Position numbers and translations under genes: made by a program | Notes under the pieces: model-generated | Databases searched by the model: none | Told to the model about the DNA's origin: nothing | The model's input: only the letters and a program-made list of their open reading frames with translations | Shown: positions 39,838 through 50,101 of the stretch, one piece after another | Layout: the number at the start of each line of letters is the position of its first letter | Numbering within the stretch: the first letter of the stretch is position 1 | DNA from: Ornithinimicrobium pekingense DSM 21552 | Lineage (GTDB): Bacteria; Actinomycetota; Actinomycetes; Actinomycetales; Dermatophilaceae | Direction of reading: 5' to 3' | DNA length: 64,000 nt | Assembly (NCBI RefSeq): GCF_000421185.1 | Contig: NZ_ATWJ01000007.1 | Coordinates: forward strand, 124,001-188,000

Positions 39838-41109
39838 GTGACGCCCGTGACCGCTGAGACCACTCGACTGCCGAGCCGCCCCGCCCCGGGACCGGGGGAG
39901 GCGTCCCGCGGCCGTGACGTGCTCGAGCGCGTGGCGGCGGAGGTCGAGCGGCGTGCGGAGCGGCTCCGGGAGCTGCGTCGTGACCTGCACGAGCACCCCG
40001 AGCTGTCCTGGCACGAGCTGCGCACCACCTCCCTGCTCACGGACGTCCTGACGGAGGCGGGCATCGCGGTCACCCCCCTGCCCGGCACCGGTCTCGTCGC
40101 CGACCTGGGCGCGCCGCAGCCGCGGGTGCGCCTGGCCCTGCGGGCCGACCTCGACGCCCTCCCGCTGGAGGAGGTGACCGGTCTGCCGTACGCCTCCCGC
40201 AACCCGGGGGTGTGCCACGCCTGCGGCCACGACGTGCACACCGTCGGCGTGCTCGGCGCCGGCCTGGCGCTCAAGGCGCTGGAGGAGGAGCTGGTCGAGC
40301 GGGGCGTCGCCGTCCGGCTGCTCTTCCAGCCGGCCGAGGAGAGCATGCCCGGAGGGGCGCACACCGTCATGGAGCACGGGGGGCTCGAGGGCGTCGACCG
40401 GCTGCTGGCCGTGCACTGCGACCCGACCGTGGACGTCGGCACCGTCGGGCTGCGCGTCGGCCCGATCACCGCGGCCTCCGACTCCGTCCACGTCGTGCTC
40501 ACCGGCCGCGGGGGACACACCTCCCGTCCGCACCTCACCCAGGACCTGACCTACGCCCTGGGCAAGGTCGTCACCGAGGTCCCGGCGGTCCTGTCCCGCC
40601 GGCTCGACCCCCGCTCGGCCGCCACCCTGGTCTGGGGCATCGTGCGCAGCGGGTCGGCGCCCAACATCATCCCGACGCAGGCCGAGGCGATCGGCACGCT
40701 GCGGATCCTGGACACCGAGACCTGGGACAGCACCGGCGAGCTGGTCGAGGAGGTCGTGCAGGCGGTCGTGGCCCCCTACGGCGTGCGGGCCACCGTGCGG
40801 CACACCAAGGGCGTGCCGCCCGTCGACAACGACAACGCGGCCGTCGTGGCCCTCTCGCGGGCCGCGATGGGGCTGCTCGGGCCGCACGCGGTCGTCCCGA
40901 CCAAGCAGTCGATGGGTGGGGAGGACCTGGGCTGGTACCTCACCCAGGTGCCTGGGGCCATGGCGCGGCTGGGGACGCGGACGCCCGGCGGGCCGACCCA
41001 CGAGCTGCACCAGGCCGACCTGGTCGTGGACGAGCGCACCGTGACGGTCGCGGCCTCCCTGCTGGCCGCCTCGGTGTTCACCTCCGTGGGGCCCGACGGG
41101 CTGGTCTGA
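39838..41109 (+). CDS. M20 family amidohydrolase
   Basis: A 423-residue metal-dependent amidohydrolase of the M20D type (hippurate hydrolase / N-acyl-amino-acid deacylase group). Metal ligands are visible in RADLDALP, VCHACGHDVHT, QPAEESMPGG and LAVHCDP, with the late His in PTHELHQAD. The lid domain (about 185-300) contains GRGGHTSRPH. The start is uncertain: GTG 39775, 39838 and 39847 are all in frame. A possible -10 (TACCCT at 39708-39713) would leave a long leader. The substrate is unknown and nothing in the neighbourhood fixes it. Confidence 0.82.
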   Translation: MTPVTAETTRLPSRPAPGPGEASRGRDVLERVAAEVERRAERLRELRRDLHEHPELSWHELRTTSLLTDVLTEAGIAVTPLPGTGLVADLGAPQPRVRLALRADLDALPLEEVTGLPYASRNPGVCHACGHDVHTVGVLGAGLALKALEEELVERGVAVRLLFQPAEESMPGGAHTVMEHGGLEGVDRLLAVHCDPTVDVGTVGLRVGPITAASDSVHVVLTGRGGHTSRPHLTQDLTYALGKVVTEVPAVLSRRLDPRSAATLVWGIVRSGSAPNIIPTQAEAIGTLRILDTETWDSTGELVEEVVQAVVAPYGVRATVRHTKGVPPVDNDNAAVVALSRAAMGLLGPHAVVPTKQSMGGEDLGWYLTQVPGAMARLGTRTPGGPTHELHQADLVVDERTVTVAASLLAASVFTSVGPDGLV

Positions 41110-41209
41110 GGACGCGCCCTGACGAGGGGGTGAGCAACGTCATACCGCCCCCGTGTCACGCTTTGGTCACATCCTCTCCACCTGGCTGCTACCAGCGGGT
41201 ACGGGGCGC

Positions 41210-41215
41210 TAGCAT
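41210..41215 (+). promoter_or_regulatory. -10 element for the BMP lipoprotein gene
   Basis: TAGCAT would start transcription near 41222, giving a leader of about 34 bases with a strong AAAGGAG ribosome binding site. No convincing -35 is visible. Confidence 0.45.
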
Positions 41216-41255
41216 CGGGGCGCACGACCTATCACAGCTCACAAAGGAGTTCCAC

Positions 41256-42431
41256 GTGCGTCGGGTTCTGAAGCTTGCGGCCGTCGGTGCGGCCGCCTCC
41301 CTGGCACTGGCCGCATGCGGCGAGGCCCCGGACGACAACGAGGGCGACACGCCCACCACCCAGGAGGCCGGCGGGGACACCGGTGAGGAGACCGGCGACG
41401 ACTCCGGCGACAGCACCGACGAGGGCACCGCGGCCCCCGGCGGCGAGGTCGCCGAGGACTTCCAGGCCTGCATGGTCTCCGACTCCGGCGGGTTCGACGA
41501 CCAGTCCTTCAACCAGTCCGGCAAGGAGGGTCTGGACGCGGCGGCCGAGGAGCTCGGCTTCGACCCGGTCGAGGTCGAGTCCCAGTCCGACGCCGACTAC
41601 GCCACCAACGTGGGCAACCTGGTCACCCAGGGCTGCGACCTGACCATCGGCGTCGGCTTCCTCCTCGAGGACGCCATCCAGCAGGCGGCCGAGCAGAACC
41701 CGGACACCAACTTCGCGCTGATCGACTCGGCCTTCACCGACGCCGACTTCCAGCCGGTCGAGCTGGACAACGCCAAGCCGCTGCTGTTCAACACCGCGGA
41801 GGCCTCCTTCCTGGCCGGCTACCTGGCCGCCGGGATGAGCGAGACCGGCACCGTGGCCACCTTCGGCGGCCTGCAGATCCCGTCGGTCTCCATCTTCATG
41901 GACGGCTTCGCCGACGGTGTCGCGAAGTACAACGAGGACAACAGTGCCGACGTGCAGCTCCTCGGCTGGGACAAGGAGGGCCAGACCGGCTCCTTCTCCG
42001 GTGACTTCGAGAACCAGGCGCAGGGCCAGACGCTGACCGAGCAGTTCCTCGCGCAGGGCGCAGACATCATCATGCCCGTGGCCGGCCCCGTGGGCCTGGG
42101 CGCGGCGGCCGCGGTCTCCGAGGCCGACGGCGCCAAGCTCATCTGGGTCGACTCCGACGGCTACCTGACCGCCTCCGAGTACAGCGAGTACATGCTCACC
42201 TCGGTGATGAAGGGCATCGGTGCCGCCGTGCAGGACACCGTCCGCGAGGTCGCCACCGGCGGCTTCTCCAACGAGCCCTACGTGGGCACCCTGGAGAACG
42301 AGGGCGTGGGCCTGGCCCCGTTCCACGACTTCGAGGGCGAGGTGCCCCAGGAGCTGGTCGACGCTCTCGAGGACTACGAGCAGCAGATCATCTCCGGCGA
42401 GCTGGTCATCGAGACGCCGAACGCCCCGTGA
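41256..42431 (+). CDS. BMP-family nucleoside-binding lipoprotein
   Basis: A 391-residue substrate-binding lipoprotein of the basic membrane protein (BMP/PnrA) family, which captures purine or other nucleosides outside the cell. The signal peptide ends in the lipobox LAAC with Cys21, followed by an acidic Thr/Asp/Glu/Gly linker to about residue 68. The binding domain has SDSGGFDDQSFNQS, the usual BMP entry motif, then DADYATNVGNL and WVDSDGY. GTG 41256 follows AAAGGAG by six bases. ABC ATPase and permease genes follow after two terminator-like hairpins. Confidence 0.93.
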   Translation: MRRVLKLAAVGAAASLALAACGEAPDDNEGDTPTTQEAGGDTGEETGDDSGDSTDEGTAAPGGEVAEDFQACMVSDSGGFDDQSFNQSGKEGLDAAAEELGFDPVEVESQSDADYATNVGNLVTQGCDLTIGVGFLLEDAIQQAAEQNPDTNFALIDSAFTDADFQPVELDNAKPLLFNTAEASFLAGYLAAGMSETGTVATFGGLQIPSVSIFMDGFADGVAKYNEDNSADVQLLGWDKEGQTGSFSGDFENQAQGQTLTEQFLAQGADIIMPVAGPVGLGAAAAVSEADGAKLIWVDSDGYLTASEYSEYMLTSVMKGIGAAVQDTVREVATGGFSNEPYVGTLENEGVGLAPFHDFEGEVPQELVDALEDYEQQIISGELVIETPNAP

Positions 42432-42437
42432 CCCCGT

Positions 42438-42472
42438 CGTCCTGACCCGGGCTACCCGTCCGGGTCAGGACG
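42438..42472 (+). terminator. Hairpin 1 after the BMP lipoprotein gene
   Basis: A perfect 13-bp stem (42438-42450 with 42460-42472) and a nine-base loop, seven bases after the stop codon. Confidence 0.75.
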
Positions 42473-42476
42473 CACC

Positions 42477-42510
42477 GTAGCGGCCCGGCCCCTCGGGGCC
42501 GGGCCGCTAC
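42477..42510 (+). terminator. Hairpin 2 after the BMP lipoprotein gene
   Basis: A very stable 16-bp perfect complement (42477-42492 with 42495-42510), in tandem with hairpin 1. Partial readthrough would keep the binding protein in excess over the membrane components. Confidence 0.82.
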
Positions 42511-42583
42511 GCTGCTCTCCCAGGTGGGGCGCGACCCGTCCCCCTCCACCCGCCCGTGAGGTGTGTATGAAGCAGGTACCGCG

Positions 42584-44166
<1,583 letters not shown>

Positions 44167-44170
<4 letters not shown>

Positions 44171-45528
44171 GCGACAAGCACGACCCGAGCCTGTCCGAGG
44201 GCTCCGACGCCGGGGAGGAGCAGGCCAACGTCGCCGCGCCCCCGGCGGAGACGGGCACCGGCACCGACGGTGCTGACGCGGCTCCGGCCGGCACCCACGG
44301 ACCGACGCACCGCGAGCAGGACCGCCCCTCGGTGCTGCACCAGATCCTCTCGGGCAGCGCCCTGATGTCCGTCCTGGCGATCGTGCTGGCCCTCTTCATC
44401 GGCGGGCTGCTCATCGCCTTCGCCGACCAGGAGACCCGCGACGCGTCCGGCTACTTCTTCAGCCGCCCGACCGACACGCTGGCGGCCGGGTGGTCGGCGA
44501 TGTGGGACGCCTACGTCGCGATGTTCCGCGGGTCGGTCTTCGACTGGCAGGCCGCGTCCTTCGCCGCCATGATCAAGCCGCTGACCGAGTCGCTCGTCTT
44601 CGCGGTACCGCTGATCCTGGCCGGTCTGGGGATCGCCGTCGGCTTCCGGGCGGGCCTGTTCAACATCGGTGCGCAGGGCCAGATCATCGTCGGCGCCATC
44701 GTGGCGGCCTGGCTGGGCTTCGCCTTCGACCTCCCGCCGGTCATCCACCTGCTCGTGGCGATCCTGGGCGGTGCCATCGGCGGTGCGGTCTACGGCGGCA
44801 TCCCCGGCCTGCTCAAGGCACGGTTCGGGGCCAACGAGGTGATCGTCACGATCATGCTCAACTACATCGCGGTCTACCTCATCAGCTACATGCTCAAGCA
44901 GCCGGCGTTCAACCCCGGCCGCACCGGGCAGCGCAGCCCCGCGGTGGCGCCGGAGGCGACCTACCCCCTGCTCGTCCCCGACTGGCTGGTTCCCGGCAAC
45001 ACCTTCCGGCTGCACTGGGGCTTCGTGGTCGCGATCCTGGCCACACTCTTCGTGTGGTGGCTGCTGGAGCGATCGACGATCGGCTTCGAGCTGCGGGCCG
45101 CGGGCGCCAACCCGGCGGCGGCCCGGACGGCCGGCATGTCGGTCGGTCGGGTCATCCTGGTGACCATGCTCATCGCCGGTGCGCTGTCCGGCCTGGCGGC
45201 GACCGCGCAGGTGCTGGGCACCGAACGGTCGCTGACCGCCGGAGTGGCGGCCTCCTACGGCTTCGACGCGATCACCGTGGCGCTGCTGGGCAGGTCCCGG
45301 CCGTGGGGGACGTTCTTCGCCGGGCTGCTCTTCGGGGCGCTGAAGGCCGGTGGCTTCCTCATGCAGTCGCTCACGGCGACGCCGATCGACATCGTCCTCG
45401 TCGTCCAGTCGATCATCGTCCTGCTCATCGCGGCGCCTCCGCTGGTGCGCGCCGTCTTCCGGCTGCCCTCGCCGGGATCCCGGAGCCGGAGACAGAGCCG
45501 GTCCACGACCAAGGAGGTGACCGCGTGA
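44167..45528 (+). CDS. Nucleoside ABC transporter permease 1
   Basis: A 453-residue permease of the BPD_transp_2 (LivH/RbsC-like) family. A cytoplasmic, acidic and Ala/Gly/Thr-rich N-terminus of about 55 residues precedes about nine hydrophobic helices. Family segments include GFRAGLFNIGAQGQIIVGA and the GANPAAARTAGMSV coupling loop. It overlaps the ATPase gene upstream and permease 2 downstream by four bases each, so subunits are translated together. The end (SPGSRSRRQSRSTTKE) is a short basic cytoplasmic tail. Confidence 0.92.
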
Positions 45529-46835
45529 GCACGCCCGTGACACCTGCCCCCGCGCAGCCCGCGCCCGCCGCGCAGACCGCACCCGGCGCCACGCGGCCGC
45601 GGGTGGGGTGGAAGACCCCGATCGTCTACGGCCTGGCCGCGCTGGTCACCCTGCTCCTGTTCGTCCCCGGCACGCCGGCGGGGGAGCAGACCACCTTCCA
45701 GTTCGGCAGCGGCACCGAGTTCTTCACCATCCCCGACGTGCCCGTGCCGGCCCTGATCACCATCGTCCTGCTGACGGTGATCATGGCCGCCGCGGCCGTG
45801 TGGGCGGTCCTGCTCGTCCGGCAGCGCCGGCACGCGCCGGCCTGGCTGCACGTCGTCGTGGGCGTGGCCTTCGTCCTGGCCTTCCTCACCTACGCCGGGG
45901 CCGGGCGCACCTCGGTCATCCCCATGGTGTCCCTGCTGGCAGGGGCGCTCGCGCTGTCGGTGCCGCTGGTCTTCGGTGCGATGTCCGGCGTCATCTGCGA
46001 GCGGTCCGGCATCATCAACATCGCCATCGAGGGCCAGCTGCTCTTCGGCGCCTTCGCCGCCGCCGTCGTCGCGTCCGCGGTGGGCACCGGGTATGCCGGG
46101 CTGGTCGCGGCGCCGATCGCCGGCGGCATCGTCGGCGCGATGCTCGCCTGGTTCGCGGTCAGCTACCGCGTCAACCAGATCATCGTCGGCGTGGTGCTCA
46201 ACACCCTCATCATCGGCCTGACCGGCTTCCTCTTCGCCACGGTCCTGGCGGACAACAAGGAGATGTGGAACACGCGGATGCCGCTGCCGCGCCTGCCCAT
46301 CCCGCTCTTGTCGGAGATCCCCGTCGTCGGGCCGGTCCTGTTCAACCAGACGATCCTGGTCTACCTGATGTACGCCCTGATCTTCGGCCTGCAGTTCATG
46401 CTCTTCCGCAGCCGCTGGGGCCTGCGCACCCGGGCCGTCGGCGAGCACCCGAAGGCCGCGGACACGGTCGGCATCAAGGTCAACGTGCGGCGGGTGTGGA
46501 ACACCATCCTCGGCGGTGCCATCGCCGGCCTGGGCGGTGCCTTCTTCACGGTCGGGTCGGGCCTGGCCTTCGGCCGCGAGATGTCCGCCGGGCAGGGCTA
46601 CATCGCCCTGGCCGCGATGATCCTGGGCAAGTGGAACCCCTACGGGGCCGTGGCGGCGGCGCTGCTGTTCGGCTTCTCCAAGAACCTCGGCAACGTGCTG
46701 TCGACCATCGGCAGCGGCGTCCCGTCGGAGATCCTCCTGATGCTTCCCTACGTCATCACGATCTTCGCGGTCGCCGGGTTCGTGGGACGGGTCCGCCCGC
46801 CGGCGGCCGAGGGCGTCCCCTACACCAAGAGCTGA
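45525..46835 (+). CDS. Nucleoside ABC transporter permease 2
   Basis: A 436-residue permease pairing with permease 1. About ten hydrophobic helices are visible, with CERSGIINIAIEGQLLFGA matching the INIGAEGQ-like signature of nucleoside permeases and the coupling segment RAVGEHPKAADTVGIKV. GTG at 45525 overlaps the upstream stop and follows AAGGAGG by seven bases. cdd starts 12 bases after its stop with its own ribosome binding site, tying uptake to cytidine deamination. Confidence 0.92.
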   Translation: MSTPVTPAPAQPAPAAQTAPGATRPRVGWKTPIVYGLAALVTLLLFVPGTPAGEQTTFQFGSGTEFFTIPDVPVPALITIVLLTVIMAAAAVWAVLLVRQRRHAPAWLHVVVGVAFVLAFLTYAGAGRTSVIPMVSLLAGALALSVPLVFGAMSGVICERSGIINIAIEGQLLFGAFAAAVVASAVGTGYAGLVAAPIAGGIVGAMLAWFAVSYRVNQIIVGVVLNTLIIGLTGFLFATVLADNKEMWNTRMPLPRLPIPLLSEIPVVGPVLFNQTILVYLMYALIFGLQFMLFRSRWGLRTRAVGEHPKAADTVGIKVNVRRVWNTILGGAIAGLGGAFFTVGSGLAFGREMSAGQGYIALAAMILGKWNPYGAVAAALLFGFSKNLGNVLSTIGSGVPSEILLMLPYVITIFAVAGFVGRVRPPAAEGVPYTKS

Positions 46836-46847
46836 CGGAGGTATGTC

Positions 46848-47315
46848 GTGACGTCTTCACAGGCGGGCCCCCCGTCGGGGTCAAGCACCCCTGCGACCCC
46901 TGACGCCGGGCCGTCGGGCGCGGCCGACGTGGACTGGGAGGGTCTGCGGGAGCAGGCCGTCGAGATGATGCGCCGCGCCTACGTGCCCTACTCCCGGTTC
47001 CCGGTGGGGGTGGCCGGGCTCGTCGACGACGGCCGGGTGGTGCGTGGCTGCAACGTGGAGAACGCCAGCTACGGCCTGACGCTGTGCGCCGAGTGCGGCA
47101 TGGTCTCCGAGCTCGCGGCCACGGGCGGGGGCCGGCTCGTCGCCGTGGCGTGCGTCGGCGGCGACGAGCAGCTGCTCATGCCCTGCGGGCGGTGCCGGCA
47201 GCTGCTGTGGGAGCACGGCGGTGCCGAGTGCCTGCTCCATACCCCTGAGGGCGTGCTGCCGATGCGTGAGGTGCTGCCCCAGGCCTTCGGGCCGGACAAC
47301 CTCGTGCGCCCCTGA
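46848..47315 (+). CDS. cdd: Cytidine deaminase
   Basis: Deaminates cytidine and deoxycytidine to uridine and deoxyuridine. A 155-residue small-type enzyme with the zinc motif Cys80-Ala-Glu82 (LTLCAECGM) and Cys113/Cys116 (MPCGRCRQ). NVENASYG is the substrate-binding segment. The first 27 residues are Ser/Pro/Ala-rich and extra relative to the family. ACGGAGGT precedes the GTG by about five bases. It continues the nucleoside transporter operon. Confidence 0.94.
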   Translation: MTSSQAGPPSGSSTPATPDAGPSGAADVDWEGLREQAVEMMRRAYVPYSRFPVGVAGLVDDGRVVRGCNVENASYGLTLCAECGMVSELAATGGGRLVAVACVGGDEQLLMPCGRCRQLLWEHGGAECLLHTPEGVLPMREVLPQAFGPDNLVRP

Positions 47316-47348
47316 GCAGCCGGTCCCGGGCGCGTGCGCGTGCGCGGC

Positions 47349-47924
47349 TCAGCCCGCTGCCGGGGTCCAGTCCTCGGCGCTGACCAGGCACGGGCGCGGC
47401 AGCCCCGCCTCGAGCGCCAGCCGTCCGGCCTCGGGGCTGCGGGCGACGTAGAGCACCTGGCCGGCGATGTCGGCGACGCGCTCGTGCAGCGTCTTCAGCG
47501 TGCCGGCGTCGACCACGACGCGGCCCTGCTCAGCCGGGAGGAAGAACTCCTCGCCGAACGTGCCGCCCTTGTCCTTGCGGGCGACCCGGGTGACGTCCAT
47601 CGGCTGCTGCTGCACGGCCTCGGCGAGCGTCCGCAGGATCGTCGCGTCGTGAGGGTCACCGCCGTCGACCGGGTCGCTGACCAGCGTGCGACCCTCCTCG
47701 AGCCGCAGCCGCTGCACGACGAACTTGGCCTGCCGCTCCCGGGTCATGACCGAGTAGGTCAGGGCCGGGGAGCCGTCCAGCTCGGCCTGCGCGGCGACGA
47801 CCAGGGCGGTGGCGTCCAGACCCACGGACAGGGTCTGGGCGCACGAGAGCGTGGCCGCCATCCGGGGCGTGGACACGGCGGCGACGACACGGTCGTTGCG
47901 GATGGCGATGATGGTGGGGAACAT
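47349..47924 (-). CDS. Conserved-looking protein of unknown function
   Basis: A 191-residue soluble protein that I do not recognise. It begins MFPTIIAIRNDRVVAAVSTP and shows a mixed alpha/beta pattern, with a late Gly/Ala/Leu-rich stretch VVVDAGTLKTLHERVADIAG and the ending ARSPEAGRLALEAGLPRPC. There is no signal peptide, membrane helix or clear catalytic motif. I chose ATG 47924 because GGGGAG lies six bases upstream. ATG 48002 and GTG 48020 in the same frame would add 26 to 32 residues and cannot be excluded. It is convergent with cdd and divergent from the next gene. Confidence 0.6.
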   Translation of the reverse strand: MFPTIIAIRNDRVVAAVSTPRMAATLSCAQTLSVGLDATALVVAAQAELDGSPALTYSVMTRERQAKFVVQRLRLEEGRTLVSDPVDGGDPHDATILRTLAEAVQQQPMDVTRVARKDKGGTFGEEFFLPAEQGRVVVDAGTLKTLHERVADIAGQVLYVARSPEAGRLALEAGLPRPCLVSAEDWTPAAG

Positions 47925-48043
47925 CGGCTGCTCCCCGTGCGTCCCACCCCGCGAGCGCGTCCGACGCAGCAGGTCGGTCACCGGAGGGACGACGAGGGCC
48001 ATGATGTCTGCGATGAGCACGCGGCACAGGATGCCACACGCCG

Positions 48044-48053
48044 AGGGTAGGGA
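48044..48053. promoter_or_regulatory. Overlapping divergent -10 elements
   Basis: AGGGTAGGGA reads TAGGGA (48048-48053) toward the plus-strand gene at 48061, seven bases from its GTG, and TACCCT (48044-48049) on the minus strand toward the unknown gene. The shared TA repeats the layout seen between manC and pyrD, although the plus-strand hexamer lacks the final T. Confidence 0.42.
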
Positions 48054-48060
48054 GAGACAC

Positions 48061-48747
48061 GTGAGAAGCCGCAACAGGTCCTGGTGGGGGTGGCTCGTCG
48101 CGGCCCTGGTGCTCCTCGCCCTGTTCGGGAACCGCGACATCCCCGTGCTCCCGCTCATCATCGGGTTCGTCATCCTGTCCAACGTCCTCGGCGGGCGTCG
48201 TCGCGCCGCGCCCCGGCCGCAGGGACGGACGGAGGTCCAGGACCTGCCGGGCAGCGACTGGCCGCCCCCGGGCGGAGGACGGCCTGCCGCAGGATCCTCG
48301 GCCGACCCGCCCCACGACACCCCGATGCCCACCATCGACGTGCCGCACTACCCGGGGGGTGGCCCCGGTGCCCGGAACCCCTACGTGGCCGTGCCTGAGC
48401 CCACCCCGCCGGGAGGTGCACCGCATACCGCGGCCGACCCGGTCGTCTCCCTGGGGCAGCTGCACGTGGCGCGGTGCGGCCGCGACCTGCAGGCCGCGGC
48501 CCAGCACGGGACGGCCACCGAGGTGGCCAGGGTGCTCGACGAGGTCCGCGACCTGAGCCGCAGGATGCAGGACATGCTCGGCGCCGCCGAGGGCACCCCG
48601 GGGTCGGGGCGACGGGAGTTCCAGGCAGGGCTGCGGGCGCTCGACCGGCTGGTCGAGGACGCGCGCGGTGAGCACCCACCGGGTGCGAAGCTGACCAGGG
48701 TGACGCAGACCTGCCTGCGGATGGGCCAGACTGGGCGCCATGAGTGA
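48061..48747 (+). CDS. Unknown membrane protein with Pro-rich linker and helical C-terminus
   Basis: A 228-residue protein that I cannot name. One or two hydrophobic helices at the N-terminus (about 8-45, WWGWLVAALVLLALFG and LPLIIGFVILSNVLGG) are followed by a Pro/Gly-rich linker (about 48-135). A predicted helical C-terminal region (about 140-225) contains EVARVLDEVRDLSRRMQDML. GTG 48061 was set by the -10 element seven bases upstream. The stop overlaps the deoA start by eight bases, so the two are likely co-translated, though no functional link is evident. Confidence 0.62.
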   Translation: MRSRNRSWWGWLVAALVLLALFGNRDIPVLPLIIGFVILSNVLGGRRRAAPRPQGRTEVQDLPGSDWPPPGGGRPAAGSSADPPHDTPMPTIDVPHYPGGGPGARNPYVAVPEPTPPGGAPHTAADPVVSLGQLHVARCGRDLQAAAQHGTATEVARVLDEVRDLSRRMQDMLGAAEGTPGSGRREFQAGLRALDRLVEDARGEHPPGAKLTRVTQTCLRMGQTGRHE

Positions 48748-50029
48748 GTCCTTCGACGCCGTCGACATCATCCGTACCAAGCGCGACCGGGGGGAGCTGA
48801 GCCCCGAGGAGATCGCCTGGGTGGTGGACGCCTACACCCGGGAGGTCGTCGCCGACGAGCAGATGTCGGCCCTGGCCATGGCGATCCTGCTCAACGGCAT
48901 GACACGACGCGAGATCTCCGACTGGACCGCGGCGATGATCGCCAGCGGCGAGCGGATGGACTTCTCCTCGCTGTCCCGGCCGACCGCCGACAAGCACTCG
49001 ACCGGCGGTGTCGGTGACAAGATCACGCTGCCGCTGGCCCCGCTGGTCGCGGCCTGCGGCGTGGCGGTGCCGCAGCTCTCGGGCCGGGGCCTGGGCCACA
49101 CCGGCGGCACCCTCGACAAGCTCGAGGCGGTCCCCGGGTGGCGCGCCGCCCTGTCCAACGAGGAGATGCTGACCCAGCTGGAGGACGTGGGCGCGGTCAT
49201 CTGCGCCGCCGGCTCGGGCCTGGCCCCCGCCGACAAGCGGCTCTACGCCCTGCGCGACGTCACCGGCACGGTCGAGGCGATCCCGCTCATCGCCTCCTCC
49301 ATCATGAGCAAGAAGATCGCCGAGGGGACCGGCGCCCTGGTGCTGGACGTCAAGGTCGGCTCGGGGGCCTTCATGAAGACCGAGGCCGACGCGCGCGAGC
49401 TCGCCGAGACGATGGTCGCCCTCGGCACCGACGCCGGGGTGCACACCGTGGCCCTGCTCACGGACATGTCGACCCCGCTGGGTCTGACCGCCGGCAACGG
49501 GCTGGAGGTCCGTGAGTCCGTCGAGGTGCTGGCCGGCGGCGGCCCGCAGGACGTCGTCGAGCTGACCCTGGCCCTGGCGCGGGAGATGATCGCCGGTGCC
49601 GGGGTGACCGACGTCGACCCCGCGGACGCCCTCGCCGACGGGCGCGCGATGGATGTCTGGCGCCGGATGATCGCCGCGCAGGGCGGGGACCCCGACGCGG
49701 CGCTGCCGACCGCCAAGGAGACCCACACCATCGAGGCGGACGCCGACGGGGTGCTCACCCGCCTCGACGCGCTCGCGGTCGGCGTCTCCGCCTGGCGCCT
49801 CGGGGCCGGCCGTGCCCGCAAGGAGGACCCCGTGCAGGCGGCTGCGGGCATCGAGCTGCACGCCAAGCCCGGTGACGAGGTGCGGGCCGGTCAGCCGTTG
49901 ATGACCCTGCACACCGACACGCCGGAGCGCTTCGAGCGGGCGGTCCAGGCGCTGGAGGGCTCGTGGGGCATCGGTGCGGCCGACGACGTCTCGACCGCGC
50001 CGCAGATCGTCATCGACCGCATCGCCTGA
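48740..50029 (+). CDS. deoA: Thymidine / pyrimidine-nucleoside phosphorylase
   Basis: Phosphorolyses thymidine or deoxyuridine to the base and deoxyribose-1-phosphate. The 429 residues contain the phosphate-binding KHSTGGVGDKITL (about 87-99), the family signature SGRGLGHTGGTLDKLE, and KVGSGAFMKTEADA. Specificity for thymidine alone versus pyrimidine nucleosides cannot be decided. It sits with cdd upstream and deoC facing it downstream, a deoxynucleoside salvage route. Confidence 0.93.
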   Translation: MSESFDAVDIIRTKRDRGELSPEEIAWVVDAYTREVVADEQMSALAMAILLNGMTRREISDWTAAMIASGERMDFSSLSRPTADKHSTGGVGDKITLPLAPLVAACGVAVPQLSGRGLGHTGGTLDKLEAVPGWRAALSNEEMLTQLEDVGAVICAAGSGLAPADKRLYALRDVTGTVEAIPLIASSIMSKKIAEGTGALVLDVKVGSGAFMKTEADARELAETMVALGTDAGVHTVALLTDMSTPLGLTAGNGLEVRESVEVLAGGGPQDVVELTLALAREMIAGAGVTDVDPADALADGRAMDVWRRMIAAQGGDPDAALPTAKETHTIEADADGVLTRLDALAVGVSAWRLGAGRARKEDPVQAAAGIELHAKPGDEVRAGQPLMTLHTDTPERFERAVQALEGSWGIGAADDVSTAPQIVIDRIA

Positions 50030-50070
50030 CGGTCCGCCCGGGGTGTCGGGCGTCCTGGGCCTGAGGGCCC

Positions 50071-50092
50071 GCCCGGCGGCTGTCCGCCGGGC
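50071..50092. terminator. Terminator hairpin between deoA and deoC
   Basis: A 9-bp perfect stem (50071-50079 with 50084-50092) and a four-base loop, placed between convergent genes and followed by a pyrimidine-rich run CCTCCCTTCCTC. Confidence 0.65.
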
Positions 50093-50101
50093 CTCCCTTC
50101 C

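Noticed and set aside
41154-41171. CRP-like palindrome (GTCAC repeats) upstream of the BMP lipoprotein gene
   Set aside because: The two GTCAC units are direct rather than inverted, so they do not form a TGTGA-N6-TCACA site.
47312-47351. Terminator between cdd and the unknown minus-strand gene
   Set aside because: Only a six- to seven-base CTGAGC/GCTCAG pairing with a long loop is visible, too weak to list.
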